Assembly (NCBI GenBank): GCA_003522105.1
Contig: DPGF01000012.1
Location: forward strand, 18,681-52,091
Source: Oscillibacter sp.
GTDB taxonomy: Bacteria; Bacillota; Clostridia; Oscillospirales; Oscillospiraceae
Length of the DNA: 33,411 bases
Direction: 5' to 3'
Shown here: positions 23,480-31,426 of the stretch, piece by piece
Numbering within the stretch: position 1 is the first letter of the stretch
Layout of the letters: every line of letters starts with the position of its first letter
The notes under the pieces: model-generated
Seen by the model: the letters and a program-made list of their open reading frames with translations, nothing else
The model's database searches: none
What the model was told of the DNA's origin: nothing
Program-made: the position numbers and the translations under genes

Positions 23480-24001
23480 TTACATCTTCTCCGGTGCAGG
23501 ATAGTCAACGCCCTGCGTATCCACGCGGATGGACTTGATGACCTGCGGCTTTTTCGGCATGTCGTTGAACATGTTGCGGTTCACGCGCGAAATGTCCACC
23601 GCGGCCTGCGCGTTCTCGGTGATCTTGCCGAAGGCGGCATACTGACCGTCGAGGTGCGGCGCGTCGGCCACCATGATGAAGAACTGGCTGCCCGCGCTGT
23701 CGGGGATCATCGTGCGTGCCATGGAGAGAACGCCCAGCGTGTGCTTGAGATCGTTCTTGAAGCCGTTGGCGGAAAATTCGCCCTTGATCTCGTAACCGGG
23801 GCCGCCCGTGCCGTTGCCGTCCGGGTCGCCGCCCTGGATCATAAAACCGGGGATAACGCGGTGAAACACCACACCATCGTAAAAGCCGGAATTTGCCAGC
23901 GCGATGAAGTTGTTGACGGTGTTGGGCGCAAGCTCGGGATAGAGCTCACCACTCATCACCGCGCCGCTTTCCATTTCAATGGTCACAATAGGATTTGCCA
24001 T
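23480..24001 (-). CDS. Cyclophilin-type peptidyl-prolyl cis-trans isomerase
   Basis: The 173-residue protein is a short bacterial cyclophilin without signal peptide, so it is cytoplasmic. Signatures are YDGVVFHRVIPGFMIQGGDPDGNGTGGPGYEI with the catalytic Arg in FHRV, SMARTMIPDSAGSQFFIM, and HLDGQYAAFGKI. I start it at the ATG at 23999-24001 (MANPIVTIEM), seven bases after AAGGAG; longer open sequence upstream overlaps smpB and is rejected. It lies between smpB and ssrA, 11 bases after the smpB stop, so the three are probably one transcript. It resembles PpiB. Confidence 0.95.
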   Translation of the reverse strand: MANPIVTIEMESGAVMSGELYPELAPNTVNNFIALANSGFYDGVVFHRVIPGFMIQGGDPDGNGTGGPGYEIKGEFSANGFKNDLKHTLGVLSMARTMIPDSAGSQFFIMVADAPHLDGQYAAFGKITENAQAAVDISRVNRNMFNDMPKKPQVIKSIRVDTQGVDYPAPEKM

Positions 24002-24012
24002 CTTTCTTCTCC

Positions 24013-24477
24013 TTATCTCCGCGCCTTCATCGCGCGGTCCATCTCGCGCTTTGCGTCGCGTCTTGCGGCGTCCTCGCGCTTGTCGTAGTTTTTCTTGCCC
24101 TTGCACACGCCGACCTCGATCTTCACGCGCGCGTCCTTGAAGTAGACGCTCAGCGGGACGAGCGCGTAGCCGTCCTGCTTGACGAGCGCGTAAAGCTTAT
24201 TGATCTCGCGCTTGTGCAGCAGGAGTTTTTTCGGCCGATCCGGGTCGTGGTTGAAGATATTGCCCTTATCGTAGGGGGAAATGTGCATCGAGAGGACATT
24301 TGCCTCGCCGTTTTTGATGATGACATAGCTGTCCTTCAAATTCAGCGTTCCGGCGCGGATGGACTTGACCTCCGTGCCCTTGAGCTCGATGCCCGCCTCA
24401 TAGCGCTCTTCGACAAAATAATCGTGGAACGCTTTGCGGTTCTGTGCCACGACCTTGATTCCCTTTTTCTCCGCCAC
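24013..24477 (-). CDS. smpB: SsrA-binding protein
   Basis: The 154-residue protein binds the tRNA-like part of tmRNA and the ribosome A site. Signatures are NRKAFHDYFVEERYEAGIELKGTEVKSIRAG at the start, NLKDSYVIIKNGE, HISPYDKGNIFNHDPDRPKKLLLHK and VPLSVYFKDARVKIEVGVCKGKKNYDKR. The basic tail ending AARRDAKREMDRAMKARR mimics the codon helix in the family. The ATG has a perfect AAGGAGG. Its partner ssrA is about 600 bases downstream on the same strand. Confidence 0.97.
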   Translation of the reverse strand: MAEKKGIKVVAQNRKAFHDYFVEERYEAGIELKGTEVKSIRAGTLNLKDSYVIIKNGEANVLSMHISPYDKGNIFNHDPDRPKKLLLHKREINKLYALVKQDGYALVPLSVYFKDARVKIEVGVCKGKKNYDKREDAARRDAKREMDRAMKARR

Positions 24478-24507
24478 GGCACATCGCCTCCTTTGCGTTC
24501 GGATAGT

Positions 24508-24536
24508 AGTTTAGCATACTTTTTTGCCCAGCACAA
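24508..24536 (-). promoter_or_regulatory. Promoter of smpB (and probably cyclophilin-ssrA)
   Basis: TTGTGC (24531-24536 on the complement) is 17 bases from TAAACT (24508-24513). The latter is preceded by TGC, an extended -10. Confidence 0.5.
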
Positions 24537-24611
24537 GGGCTGTCACAAAAACGTAACAAACGAAAAATCGTCCCGCCCACCTCCATTCTGCCCGCTTACT
24601 TTATTTTATAG

Positions 24612-24640
24612 TAGAATTCCTCCCGCCGCCGTGCTATAAT
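24612..24640 (+). promoter_or_regulatory. Promoter of the NUDIX-walRK cluster
   Basis: A perfect TATAAT (24635-24640) is preceded by TGC (extended -10), which compensates for a weak -35 (TAGAAT, 24612-24617). A small hairpin GCGGC/GCCGC (24664-24678) lies just before the ribosome binding site. Confidence 0.6.
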
Positions 24641-24698
24641 TTTAGTATCTATATCATGCTCTGGCGGCGTCCTGCCGCACTGAGGAGGCAGCTATACC

Positions 24699-25262
24699 AT
24701 GGATCTGACCGAACATCGGCTTTCCCGCGAAACGATCTACGAGGGAAAGATCTTACATATTTACCGCGACGACGTGCTCCTGCCGAACGGCAGAAAAAGC
24801 GTGCGCGAGGTCGCCGATCACCCCGGCGGCGTCGCGATCGTCGCCCTCGACGAAAACGACAATATACTCACCGTGAAGCAGTACCGCTATGTTTTTTCCC
24901 GTGTGCTTGAGGAGATCCCTGCTGGGAAGCTCGAGCGCGGCGAAGATCCCCGCGAAGCCGCGCTGCGCGAATTGAAAGAAGAGACCGGTGCGACGCCCGC
25001 CCGAATGATCGACCTTGGCAAGCTCCTTGTCTCCCCCGGCTGCTACAGCGAGGTGCTGCACCTATATCTTGCCGAGGGGCTCGCCTTCGGCGCGCAGCAT
25101 CCGGACGAGGACGAGTTTTTAGAGCTTTGCCGCACGCCGTTTGATAAAATGCTCGCGCGCGTCATGCGCGGCGACATTGAGGACGCAAAGACCGTCTGCG
25201 GCATTCTGAAGGTACACGCCCTGCGCACAGCACAAAAAGAGAAAGAGGAGAATGAAGACTGA
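24699..25262 (+). CDS. NUDIX hydrolase, ADP-ribose pyrophosphatase type
   Basis: The 187-residue enzyme has a complete Nudix box, G-x5-E-x7-RELKEETGA (GKLERGEDPREAAL then RELKEETGA). It also has the preceding FSRVLEEIPAGKLE stretch typical of ADP-ribose pyrophosphatases (NudF/YqkG-like). The opening ETIYEGKILHIYRDDVLLPNG fits the same group. It would hydrolyse ADP-ribose or a similar nucleoside diphosphate sugar, using Mg2+. The ATG follows GAGGAGG. Its TGA overlaps the ATG of the response regulator (TGATG), so it is the first gene of that operon and is translationally coupled to it. Confidence 0.92.
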   Translation: MDLTEHRLSRETIYEGKILHIYRDDVLLPNGRKSVREVADHPGGVAIVALDENDNILTVKQYRYVFSRVLEEIPAGKLERGEDPREAALRELKEETGATPARMIDLGKLLVSPGCYSEVLHLYLAEGLAFGAQHPDEDEFLELCRTPFDKMLARVMRGDIEDAKTVCGILKVHALRTAQKEKEENED

Positions 25263-25972
25263 TGGAACAGAAAAAGACCGTCCTTATCGTGGAGGATGAA
25301 AAGAACATTGTGGATATTATCCGTTTCAACCTCCAGCGCACGGGATATGATACGCTGGAGGCTTACGACGGCGAGGCAGGTCTCGCCATGGCGCGCGAAA
25401 AAAAGCCCGACCTCATTCTGCTCGATGTGATGATGCCCAAGATGATGGGCTTTGATGTCTGCCGCGCCCTGCGCGAAGAGGGGGATAACGTCCCCGTCAT
25501 CATTCTGACCGCGCGCGAAGAGGAAGAGGACAAGATCCTCGGCCTTGAGATCGGCGCAGACGACTATATCACCAAGCCTTTTTCCATGCGTGAGCTGCTC
25601 GCGCGCGTCAAGGCAAACATTCGCCGCACGGCGATGCTCTCCGCGCCCGCCGCGGAGGACAGTGCCATGAGCGCCGGCGGCGGCATTACCATCAACACCG
25701 ACAGCTTTCAGGTGCGCAAAAACGGTGTCCCTATCGACCTCACGCAGCGCGAGTACGAGCTTTTGACATTCCTCGCAAGCCACCCCGGCAAGGTTTTCTC
25801 GCGTGTCGACCTCATGGAACAGGTCTGGAACTACGGCTACGTCGGCGACGATGCGCGCACGGTGGACGTCACCGTCCGCCGCCTGCGGGAAAAGATCGAG
25901 GATAACCCCGCTTCGCCCGTTTACATTCTCACGCGCCGCGGCGTGGGCTATTACTTCTCCGCGCAAGCGTAA
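25262..25972 (+). CDS. walR: OmpR/PhoB-family response regulator, WalR-like
   Basis: The 236-residue protein has a receiver domain (about residues 5-120) and a winged-helix DNA-binding domain. The acidic pocket is E11-D12, the phosphorylated D55 is in LILLDVMMP, the Thr is T83 and K105 is in YITKPF. The output domain shows VPIDLTQREYELLTFLASHPGKVFSR and DARTVDVTVRRLREKIEDNP...GVGYYF. WalR (YycF) controls cell-wall metabolism in Firmicutes. The call to WalR rather than PhoP rests on the neighbouring kinase with HAMP and PAS domains and the two YycH/YycI-like genes. Confidence 0.9.
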   Translation: MEQKKTVLIVEDEKNIVDIIRFNLQRTGYDTLEAYDGEAGLAMAREKKPDLILLDVMMPKMMGFDVCRALREEGDNVPVIILTAREEEEDKILGLEIGADDYITKPFSMRELLARVKANIRRTAMLSAPAAEDSAMSAGGGITINTDSFQVRKNGVPIDLTQREYELLTFLASHPGKVFSRVDLMEQVWNYGYVGDDARTVDVTVRRLREKIEDNPASPVYILTRRGVGYYFSAQA

Positions 25973-26008
25973 ATTGCGCGCACTCTTCGGGGAAAGGAGT
26001 TTCCTGCT

Positions 26009-27790
26009 ATGTTCCGCAGCCTGCACATGAAACTCGTGATGATCATGCTGCTGCTCGTCACCTCGCTGATGGCGGTGGTGGGCGCATTTTTGATGACCAG
26101 CGTCACGAATTTCTACATTGATGATTTTTATGCGCAGATGAGCGAGGTGTTCGGCGAATCCAATGCCGCGTTTGTCAGCTCTTTGCGCGAAGAGGCCGCG
26201 CAGGAGGACGGCGCTGTGCGCCTGCAAGCCATGCTTGAGGCCTACTCCGGCACGCTGAGCATCGACTCGCGCAACCGCAACTACTACATTCTCGATGGCC
26301 GCAGCGGCGAAGTGCTCTCCTCAAGCAACGACGATGGCGAGCTTTTGGAGCAGACGGAAAATATCCTCACCGCGCGCAACGGAGAGGTCGGCGACCACAG
26401 TGACCTTGCCGCAAGCTATATGGACGTCGCCATTCCCATCTCCGGCGGCGACAACAGCTTCATCATTTATATCCGCGACAGCCGCACCACCGTCTCGTCG
26501 CTGAACTCTGAGCTGCTGTTCATTATCCTGCAAGCACTGCTCGTTGGCCTTCTCGTATCTGTGCTTTTGTCATTCCTGCTCGCCAAAACCATGATCGACC
26601 CCATCGAAAAGCTGACCGAGGGCGCCGAACGCATTGCGACCGGTGACTTCAATGAAACGCTTTCCGTCGAATCGACGGACGAAATCGGCGTTCTGACTAC
26701 CACGTTCAACGACATGGCGTCCGTGCTGCACTCTACACTGGAGGCCGTGGAAAACGAACGCAACAAGCTTGATACCCTTTTTCTCCACATGAGCGACGGC
26801 GTGGTCGCCTATGACGGCAGCGGCCGCCTCATTCACTGCAATCCCGCCGCCTGCGAGCTTTTGAACCGCACGGCGGACGAATGCGTTTACAGCGAGCTCT
26901 TCGAGTCCATCTGCCCGTTTTCCCATGTCATCACCATGCAGCGCAGCGACTATGTGGAAGGGGAACTTTCCGTCGGCGAGCGCAGCGTGGAGCTTTACTT
27001 TGCGCCATTTTCCGACGAGGAAAGCGGCGGCGTTCTGATCGTGCTGCATGACGTGACCGAGCAGCGCAAAACCGAGGAGCGCCGCAAGGAGTTCGTCGCC
27101 AACGTTTCCCACGAGCTGCGAACCCCCCTCACCAATGTCCGCTCTTATGCCGAGACCATTCGGGAGGCGGGCGATGATCTCAGCCGCGAGACAGAGAATG
27201 ACTTTCTCGACGTTGTCATCAGCGAAACGGACCGCATGACCCACATCGTGCAGGATCTTCTGACGCTCTCGCGCCTTGACTCCGGACGCAGCGAGATGAA
27301 CATGGCGCGTTTCCCCTTCTCCGCCGCCATCGATGCCGTTCTCCGCTCGACCGAACTGGAAGCGCGCCGCCACAAGCACGCGCTCACGCACGATTACAGT
27401 GAAACTCTGCCGCTCATCATGGGCGACCGCGGCCGCATCGAGCAGGTCATGCTCAATGTCCTCAGCAATGCCGTGAAGTACACGCCCGACGGCGGCCATA
27501 TCCGCGTCACCGCCGGCAGCGAGGGTGAAACCGTCTGGATGGAAGTCGCGGACGACGGCATCGGCATTCCCGAGGCCGACCGCTCCCGCATTTTCGAGCG
27601 TTTCTACCGCGTCGACAAGGCGCGCTCGCGCGAATCCGGCGGCACGGGTCTCGGCCTTTCCATCGCAACGGAGATCGTGCAGCGCCACCATGGCACGCTC
27701 ACGCTCGTCGACCGCCCCGGTCCCGGCACGACGGTAAGACTGGAGCTTCCCATCACGCAGCCCATCGGCGGGGAGGAAAGCCATGAATAA
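26009..27790 (+). CDS. walK: Sensor histidine kinase, WalK-like
   Basis: The 593-residue kinase has a membrane segment at about residues 9-31, an extracellular sensor region to about 165, a second membrane segment (FIILQALLVGLLVSVLLSFLL), and a HAMP domain (DPIEKLTEGAERIATGDF). A PAS domain (LDTLFLHMSDGVVAYDGSG...) follows, then HisKA with the phosphorylated H368 in NVSHELRTPL. The ATPase comes last, with NVLSNAVKYTPDGG, VADDGIGIP and GGTGLGLSI. This is the WalK (YycG) layout. The ATG has AAAGGAG. Its end overlaps the next gene by eight bases. In the family it senses lipid II or wall status and phosphorylates WalR. Confidence 0.9.
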   Translation: MFRSLHMKLVMIMLLLVTSLMAVVGAFLMTSVTNFYIDDFYAQMSEVFGESNAAFVSSLREEAAQEDGAVRLQAMLEAYSGTLSIDSRNRNYYILDGRSGEVLSSSNDDGELLEQTENILTARNGEVGDHSDLAASYMDVAIPISGGDNSFIIYIRDSRTTVSSLNSELLFIILQALLVGLLVSVLLSFLLAKTMIDPIEKLTEGAERIATGDFNETLSVESTDEIGVLTTTFNDMASVLHSTLEAVENERNKLDTLFLHMSDGVVAYDGSGRLIHCNPAACELLNRTADECVYSELFESICPFSHVITMQRSDYVEGELSVGERSVELYFAPFSDEESGGVLIVLHDVTEQRKTEERRKEFVANVSHELRTPLTNVRSYAETIREAGDDLSRETENDFLDVVISETDRMTHIVQDLLTLSRLDSGRSEMNMARFPFSAAIDAVLRSTELEARRHKHALTHDYSETLPLIMGDRGRIEQVMLNVLSNAVKYTPDGGHIRVTAGSEGETVWMEVADDGIGIPEADRSRIFERFYRVDKARSRESGGTGLGLSIATEIVQRHHGTLTLVDRPGPGTTVRLELPITQPIGGEESHE

Positions 27791-29084
27791 GAACGCCAAT
27801 TCGGTGCGCCACCTGCAAAATGCCGCAATTGCCGTCTTGACCGTTTCCGCCGTGTTCCTTCTCGTCCAGACGCCGCTTGTCGGCGACCTTGCAGGAAAGA
27901 CGCCCTATGAGCTTGCACAGGACTGGCTCGCGGGCGACACATCGGCGGAAACCAGCGTCGCCACCGATCTGACAGAGCTTGCCCTCCCTGTACGCGTAGC
28001 GTTTACGAACGAATACGCCCGCTACGGACTCAGCGCCATCACAACGCTTGACGCTGATTTTGAGCTTGCCGGTGCGTTTTTCAGCGAGGCGCTCGATTCC
28101 GCCGGCGTCTATGAGGCGTGCAGCGGGGAGAAGCTCCTCGCCGCGCTGCATGCCAGCAGCATCTATCTCGACCTGGAAACACCGACGCCGCTCAATGTTC
28201 TCAGCAAGATCCTCGGTGTCACCGACGCGCCGGAGTCGTCACTCATGCACGTCACCCGTCTGCTGCTCTGCCCTGCAGAAAGCGGTACAACGCTCTATTT
28301 GCAGGATACGGATCAGGGCTTTTTCTTCAGCAAAACAAGCGTGAGCAGCTCCGCGCTGCGCGAAGCGCTCGCTGCGCTCGACGGCAACGGAACCGATTTT
28401 GCTTTCTCTCTCTCCGGTGATTTTGCCAAACTCTCGCCCTACACGCTCATCTTCAGCGATCCGCCGCAGCGCTACGTGCTCTCCGCAAGCAATGCACTCA
28501 CCGATCAGGCAGCGTTTCTGCGCCTTGCCGAATTCAACCCTCATACGGAAAGCGGTTACACCGATTCCTCCGGCAACACCGTCATCAAGGAGGTCTATGG
28601 CACGCTGCGCATTCAGCCCGACGGCACTGTCACCTATCAGGGTGCGGACAGTGCCGAAACCGGCTCGATCTACTATGTTGCCGCCGCTTCAGCCGGAAAA
28701 CCTACCCCGCTTGAAGCCATCGCAGGCGCACAGCGCCTGGTCTTTACGCTGCTGCGCGACACCATCGGCGATGCAGAGCTGTATTTGAGCGGCTACGAAG
28801 GCGGCAGCAAAAGCTGTACCGTCACCTTTGACTATGCCGTAAACGGCACACCGCTGCGCTTCTCTGACGGTACCCATGCCGCCAGCGTCACGATCGAAGG
28901 ACAGACCATCACGGAGTTTTCCCTCCACTGCCGCAGCTATACCATCACTGATTCTCCCGCGCTGCTGCTGCCCATTCGGCAGGCCGCGGCCATTGCAGTT
29001 AACAAATACCTCAACGCCGAGCTGCGTGTCTGCTACGATGAGCGCGGCACAGACACGGTCGGCGTCGGCTGGTTTGCCGACTGA
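27783..29084 (+). CDS. yycH: YycH-like membrane-anchored regulator of WalK
   Basis: The 433-residue protein has an N-terminal membrane segment (NAAIAVLTVSAVFLLVQTPLV, about residues 12-32) and a large predicted extracellular part. It is assigned to YycH mainly from position (directly after walK, overlapping it by eight bases), topology and length; sequence motifs are weak. In Bacillus, YycH and YycI bind WalK in the membrane and hold it inactive. The ATG has GAGGAAAG upstream. It could be a diverged relative with another role. Confidence 0.65.
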   Translation: MNKNANSVRHLQNAAIAVLTVSAVFLLVQTPLVGDLAGKTPYELAQDWLAGDTSAETSVATDLTELALPVRVAFTNEYARYGLSAITTLDADFELAGAFFSEALDSAGVYEACSGEKLLAALHASSIYLDLETPTPLNVLSKILGVTDAPESSLMHVTRLLLCPAESGTTLYLQDTDQGFFFSKTSVSSSALREALAALDGNGTDFAFSLSGDFAKLSPYTLIFSDPPQRYVLSASNALTDQAAFLRLAEFNPHTESGYTDSSGNTVIKEVYGTLRIQPDGTVTYQGADSAETGSIYYVAAASAGKPTPLEAIAGAQRLVFTLLRDTIGDAELYLSGYEGGSKSCTVTFDYAVNGTPLRFSDGTHAASVTIEGQTITEFSLHCRSYTITDSPALLLPIRQAAAIAVNKYLNAELRVCYDERGTDTVGVGWFAD

Positions 29085-29108
29085 CTCTCTGAGAAAGGAC
29101 GCCCGAAC

Positions 29109-29903
29109 ATGAGAACCTCGCGGCTCAAAAACATCGTCATCGTCATTCTGCTGCTTGTCAATGTGTTTCTCCTCGTTCTGCTGCTCAGCCGCCGCGCAGA
29201 GGAGCGCGGTGCGAACGAGCGCCGCATCGAGCAGCTCTGCGAGCTTTTCGAGCGCAGCGGTGTTACCTTTGATCGCGCGCTGCTGCCGGAGGTAAGTTCG
29301 CCCCTTTTCCTTTCCTTTGAGCGTGACCCTGCGCGCGAAGCCGACTTTGCCTCCGCCCTGCTCGGCAGTGCCGAGCGCAGCGACTCCGGCGGCGTGAGCC
29401 GCTTTACGGGCGAATTGGGATCCTGTTCCATTCGTTCTGGTGGCACAGTTGACGCGCTGCTCTCCCGCCCCGTTGAAGATCCGGGAATCTTTGCCCACCA
29501 GCTCTTCAAATCCTTTGGCTACGCCCAACTGCCCTCTCAGCTCTCCGATGGCAGCGGCAGCATCACAGGGGTACGCAGCACAGACGGCCTGCTTATTTTC
29601 AACGCCGCGCTGACGCTCACTTTTTCCGACGGCGCGCTTACCGGCGTTTCCGGCACGTTTCTGCCGGAGCTTACCGAAGGCCGCCGCATTGACGGCATCG
29701 ACGCGGTCGATGCGCTCGTGCGCTTTCTTGATTATTGTAGCACCTCCGGCGTTGTGTGTACAGAGATCTGCGCGCTCGACACGGGATACCTGCTCCAGTC
29801 GTCCGCCGCTTCTCCGCTGCGGCTGCAAAGCGTATGGCGTATCTCCACGGACGTCAATCGCTATTATGTAAACTGCAAAACCGGCGAGATCACGAAAGAA
29901 TAA
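29109..29903 (+). CDS. yycI: YycI-like membrane-anchored regulator of WalK
   Basis: The 264-residue protein has a single N-terminal anchor (LKNIVIVILLLVNVFLLVLLL) right after a short basic start, as in YycI. The outer part ends SVWRISTDVNRYYVNCKTGEITKE, resembling the family's C-terminal W...TD...YYVN..TGE stretch. It follows the YycH-like gene by 24 bases with AAAGGA before the ATG. It is expected to pair with that protein and with WalK. No walJ or htrA follows, unlike Bacillus; murA comes next after its own promoter. No clear terminator is seen after the stop. Confidence 0.68.
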   Translation: MRTSRLKNIVIVILLLVNVFLLVLLLSRRAEERGANERRIEQLCELFERSGVTFDRALLPEVSSPLFLSFERDPAREADFASALLGSAERSDSGGVSRFTGELGSCSIRSGGTVDALLSRPVEDPGIFAHQLFKSFGYAQLPSQLSDGSGSITGVRSTDGLLIFNAALTLTFSDGALTGVSGTFLPELTEGRRIDGIDAVDALVRFLDYCSTSGVVCTEICALDTGYLLQSSAASPLRLQSVWRISTDVNRYYVNCKTGEITKE

Positions 29904-29943
29904 AATCTTTTTTCCCGCATTTCCAATTTCTTACCGCGCAGCA

Positions 29944-29971
29944 TTGCTTTTTCTGTTTTTTTTGGTATACT
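29944..29971 (+). promoter_or_regulatory. Promoter of murA
   Basis: TTGCTT (29944-29949) and TATACT (29966-29971) are 16 bases apart, with a T-rich spacer. The leader would be about 90 bases. Confidence 0.55.
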
Positions 29972-30070
29972 GTAGATGTATTATGTGAATACCATAAACA
30001 GACGGTTCTTTTCCTGCTGTTTTTCCAAGTTATAAATAGAAGTCTCACCCTCTCTTGCTAAGGAGTTTTT

Positions 30071-31363
30071 ATGACGAAATACATCGTTCAGGGCGGTCAC
30101 CCGCTCTTTGGTGAAGTGCGCATCAGCGGCGCAAAAAATGCCGCGGTCGCCATCATTCCCGCCGCTCTTCTGGTCGACGGCGTCTGCCGCATTGAAAATA
30201 TTCCCCAGATCTCCGACGTGACCGCGCTGCTCAAGATTCTGGAGCAGCTCGGCGCGAATGTCCGTTTTCTCAACCGCAGCAGCGTCGAGATCGACTGCCG
30301 CCACATTTCCACCACGCAGGTCTCGCAAGAGCTTGCCCACAAGATCCGCGCCTCCTACTATCTCATTGGCGCGCTGCTCGGCCGCTTCGGCGAGGCGGAG
30401 GTCTCCATGCCCGGCGGCTGCAACTTTGGCGGTGTTCGCCCGATTGACCAGCACGTCAAGGGTTTTGTTGCCATGGGCGCTGAGGTACGCGAGGGCGACT
30501 TTATCTGCGCCAAGGCCGAAGGCGGGCGCATGAAGGGCGCGAACATCTATCTCGACGTGGTCTCCGTCGGTGCAACGATGAACATTATGATGGCCGCCGT
30601 GCTCGCCGAGGGCACCACCGTCATTGAAAATGCCGCCAAGGAACCGCACATCGTTGACCTTGCCAACTTCTTAAACTCCATGGGTGCCGACGTCAAGGGT
30701 GCCGGTACCGACACCATTCGTATCTTCGGCGTGGACAAGCTGCACGGCGGCAGCTACGCCATCATTCCCGACCAGATCGAAGCCGGCACCTACATGGCGG
30801 CCGTCGCCGCCTGCGGCGGTCAGGTTCTCGTGCGCGGCATTATCCCCAAGCACATGGACTGCATCACTGCCAAGCTTCAGGAGATGGGTGTGCAGGTCGA
30901 AGAGCAGGACGACACGCTGCTCGTACGCCGCTCGGGCAAGCTCCATCGTGCCAACGTCAAGACGCTTCCCTACCCCGGCTTTCCGACCGATATGCAGCCA
31001 CAGATCACTGTGGCGCTCTGCCTTGCCGAGGGGACGAGCATGGTCACCGAGGGCGTGTGGGACAATCGCTACCGCTATGTCGGCGAGTTGACGCGCATGG
31101 GCGCGCAGATCCGCGTTGAAGGCCGCAGCGCTGTTGTCGAGGGTGTTGATCATTTGAATGCCGCCAGCGTGCAGGCCTATGATCTGCGTGCCGGCGCTGC
31201 AATGGTCATCGCCGCTCTGGCCGCCGAAGGCACGAGTGAAGTTTCAAATGTCCACTATATTGAGCGCGGCTATGAGGACATCATCGAAAAGCTCCGCAGC
31301 ATCGGCGCACAGATTGAAAGCGTCGAGTGTGAAGAAGTCGTCGAGACCCGCCAGATCGGCTGA
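30071..31363 (+). CDS. murA: UDP-N-acetylglucosamine 1-carboxyvinyltransferase
   Basis: The 430-residue EPT-family enzyme makes the first committed precursor of peptidoglycan from UDP-GlcNAc and phosphoenolpyruvate. K22-N23 in RISGAKNAAV are the substrate-binding pair. The catalytic loop is MPGGCNFGGVRPIDQH with C117, equivalent to Cys115 of E. coli, so it should bind fosfomycin. Between the Cys and the conserved Arg there is one residue more than in E. coli (CTIGARP). YPGFPTDMQPQ, including the Asp of the active site, is present. The ATG has AAGGAG. A terminator follows at once. Confidence 0.96.
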   Translation: MTKYIVQGGHPLFGEVRISGAKNAAVAIIPAALLVDGVCRIENIPQISDVTALLKILEQLGANVRFLNRSSVEIDCRHISTTQVSQELAHKIRASYYLIGALLGRFGEAEVSMPGGCNFGGVRPIDQHVKGFVAMGAEVREGDFICAKAEGGRMKGANIYLDVVSVGATMNIMMAAVLAEGTTVIENAAKEPHIVDLANFLNSMGADVKGAGTDTIRIFGVDKLHGGSYAIIPDQIEAGTYMAAVAACGGQVLVRGIIPKHMDCITAKLQEMGVQVEEQDDTLLVRRSGKLHRANVKTLPYPGFPTDMQPQITVALCLAEGTSMVTEGVWDNRYRYVGELTRMGAQIRVEGRSAVVEGVDHLNAASVQAYDLRAGAAMVIAALAAEGTSEVSNVHYIERGYEDIIEKLRSIGAQIESVECEEVVETRQIG

Positions 31364-31373
31364 ACAACCCACC

Positions 31374-31408
31374 AAAAGCGCCCTGCCGCAAGGCAAGGCG
31401 CTTTTTTC
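31374..31408 (+). terminator. Intrinsic terminator between murA and the HD gene
   Basis: AAAAGCGCC (31374-31382) pairs with GGCGCTTTT (31397-31405), enclosing an inner GCC-GCAA-GGC stem-loop, followed by T. The HD gene's ribosome binding site begins three to four bases later. Confidence 0.8.
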
Positions 31409-31426
31409 TTGAAAGAGAGCATTTTT

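Noticed and set aside
25043..26227. Long open minus-strand frame opposite the NUDIX, walR and walK genes
   Set aside because: It crosses three clearly real genes in antisense, with shadow-like composition and no family motif.
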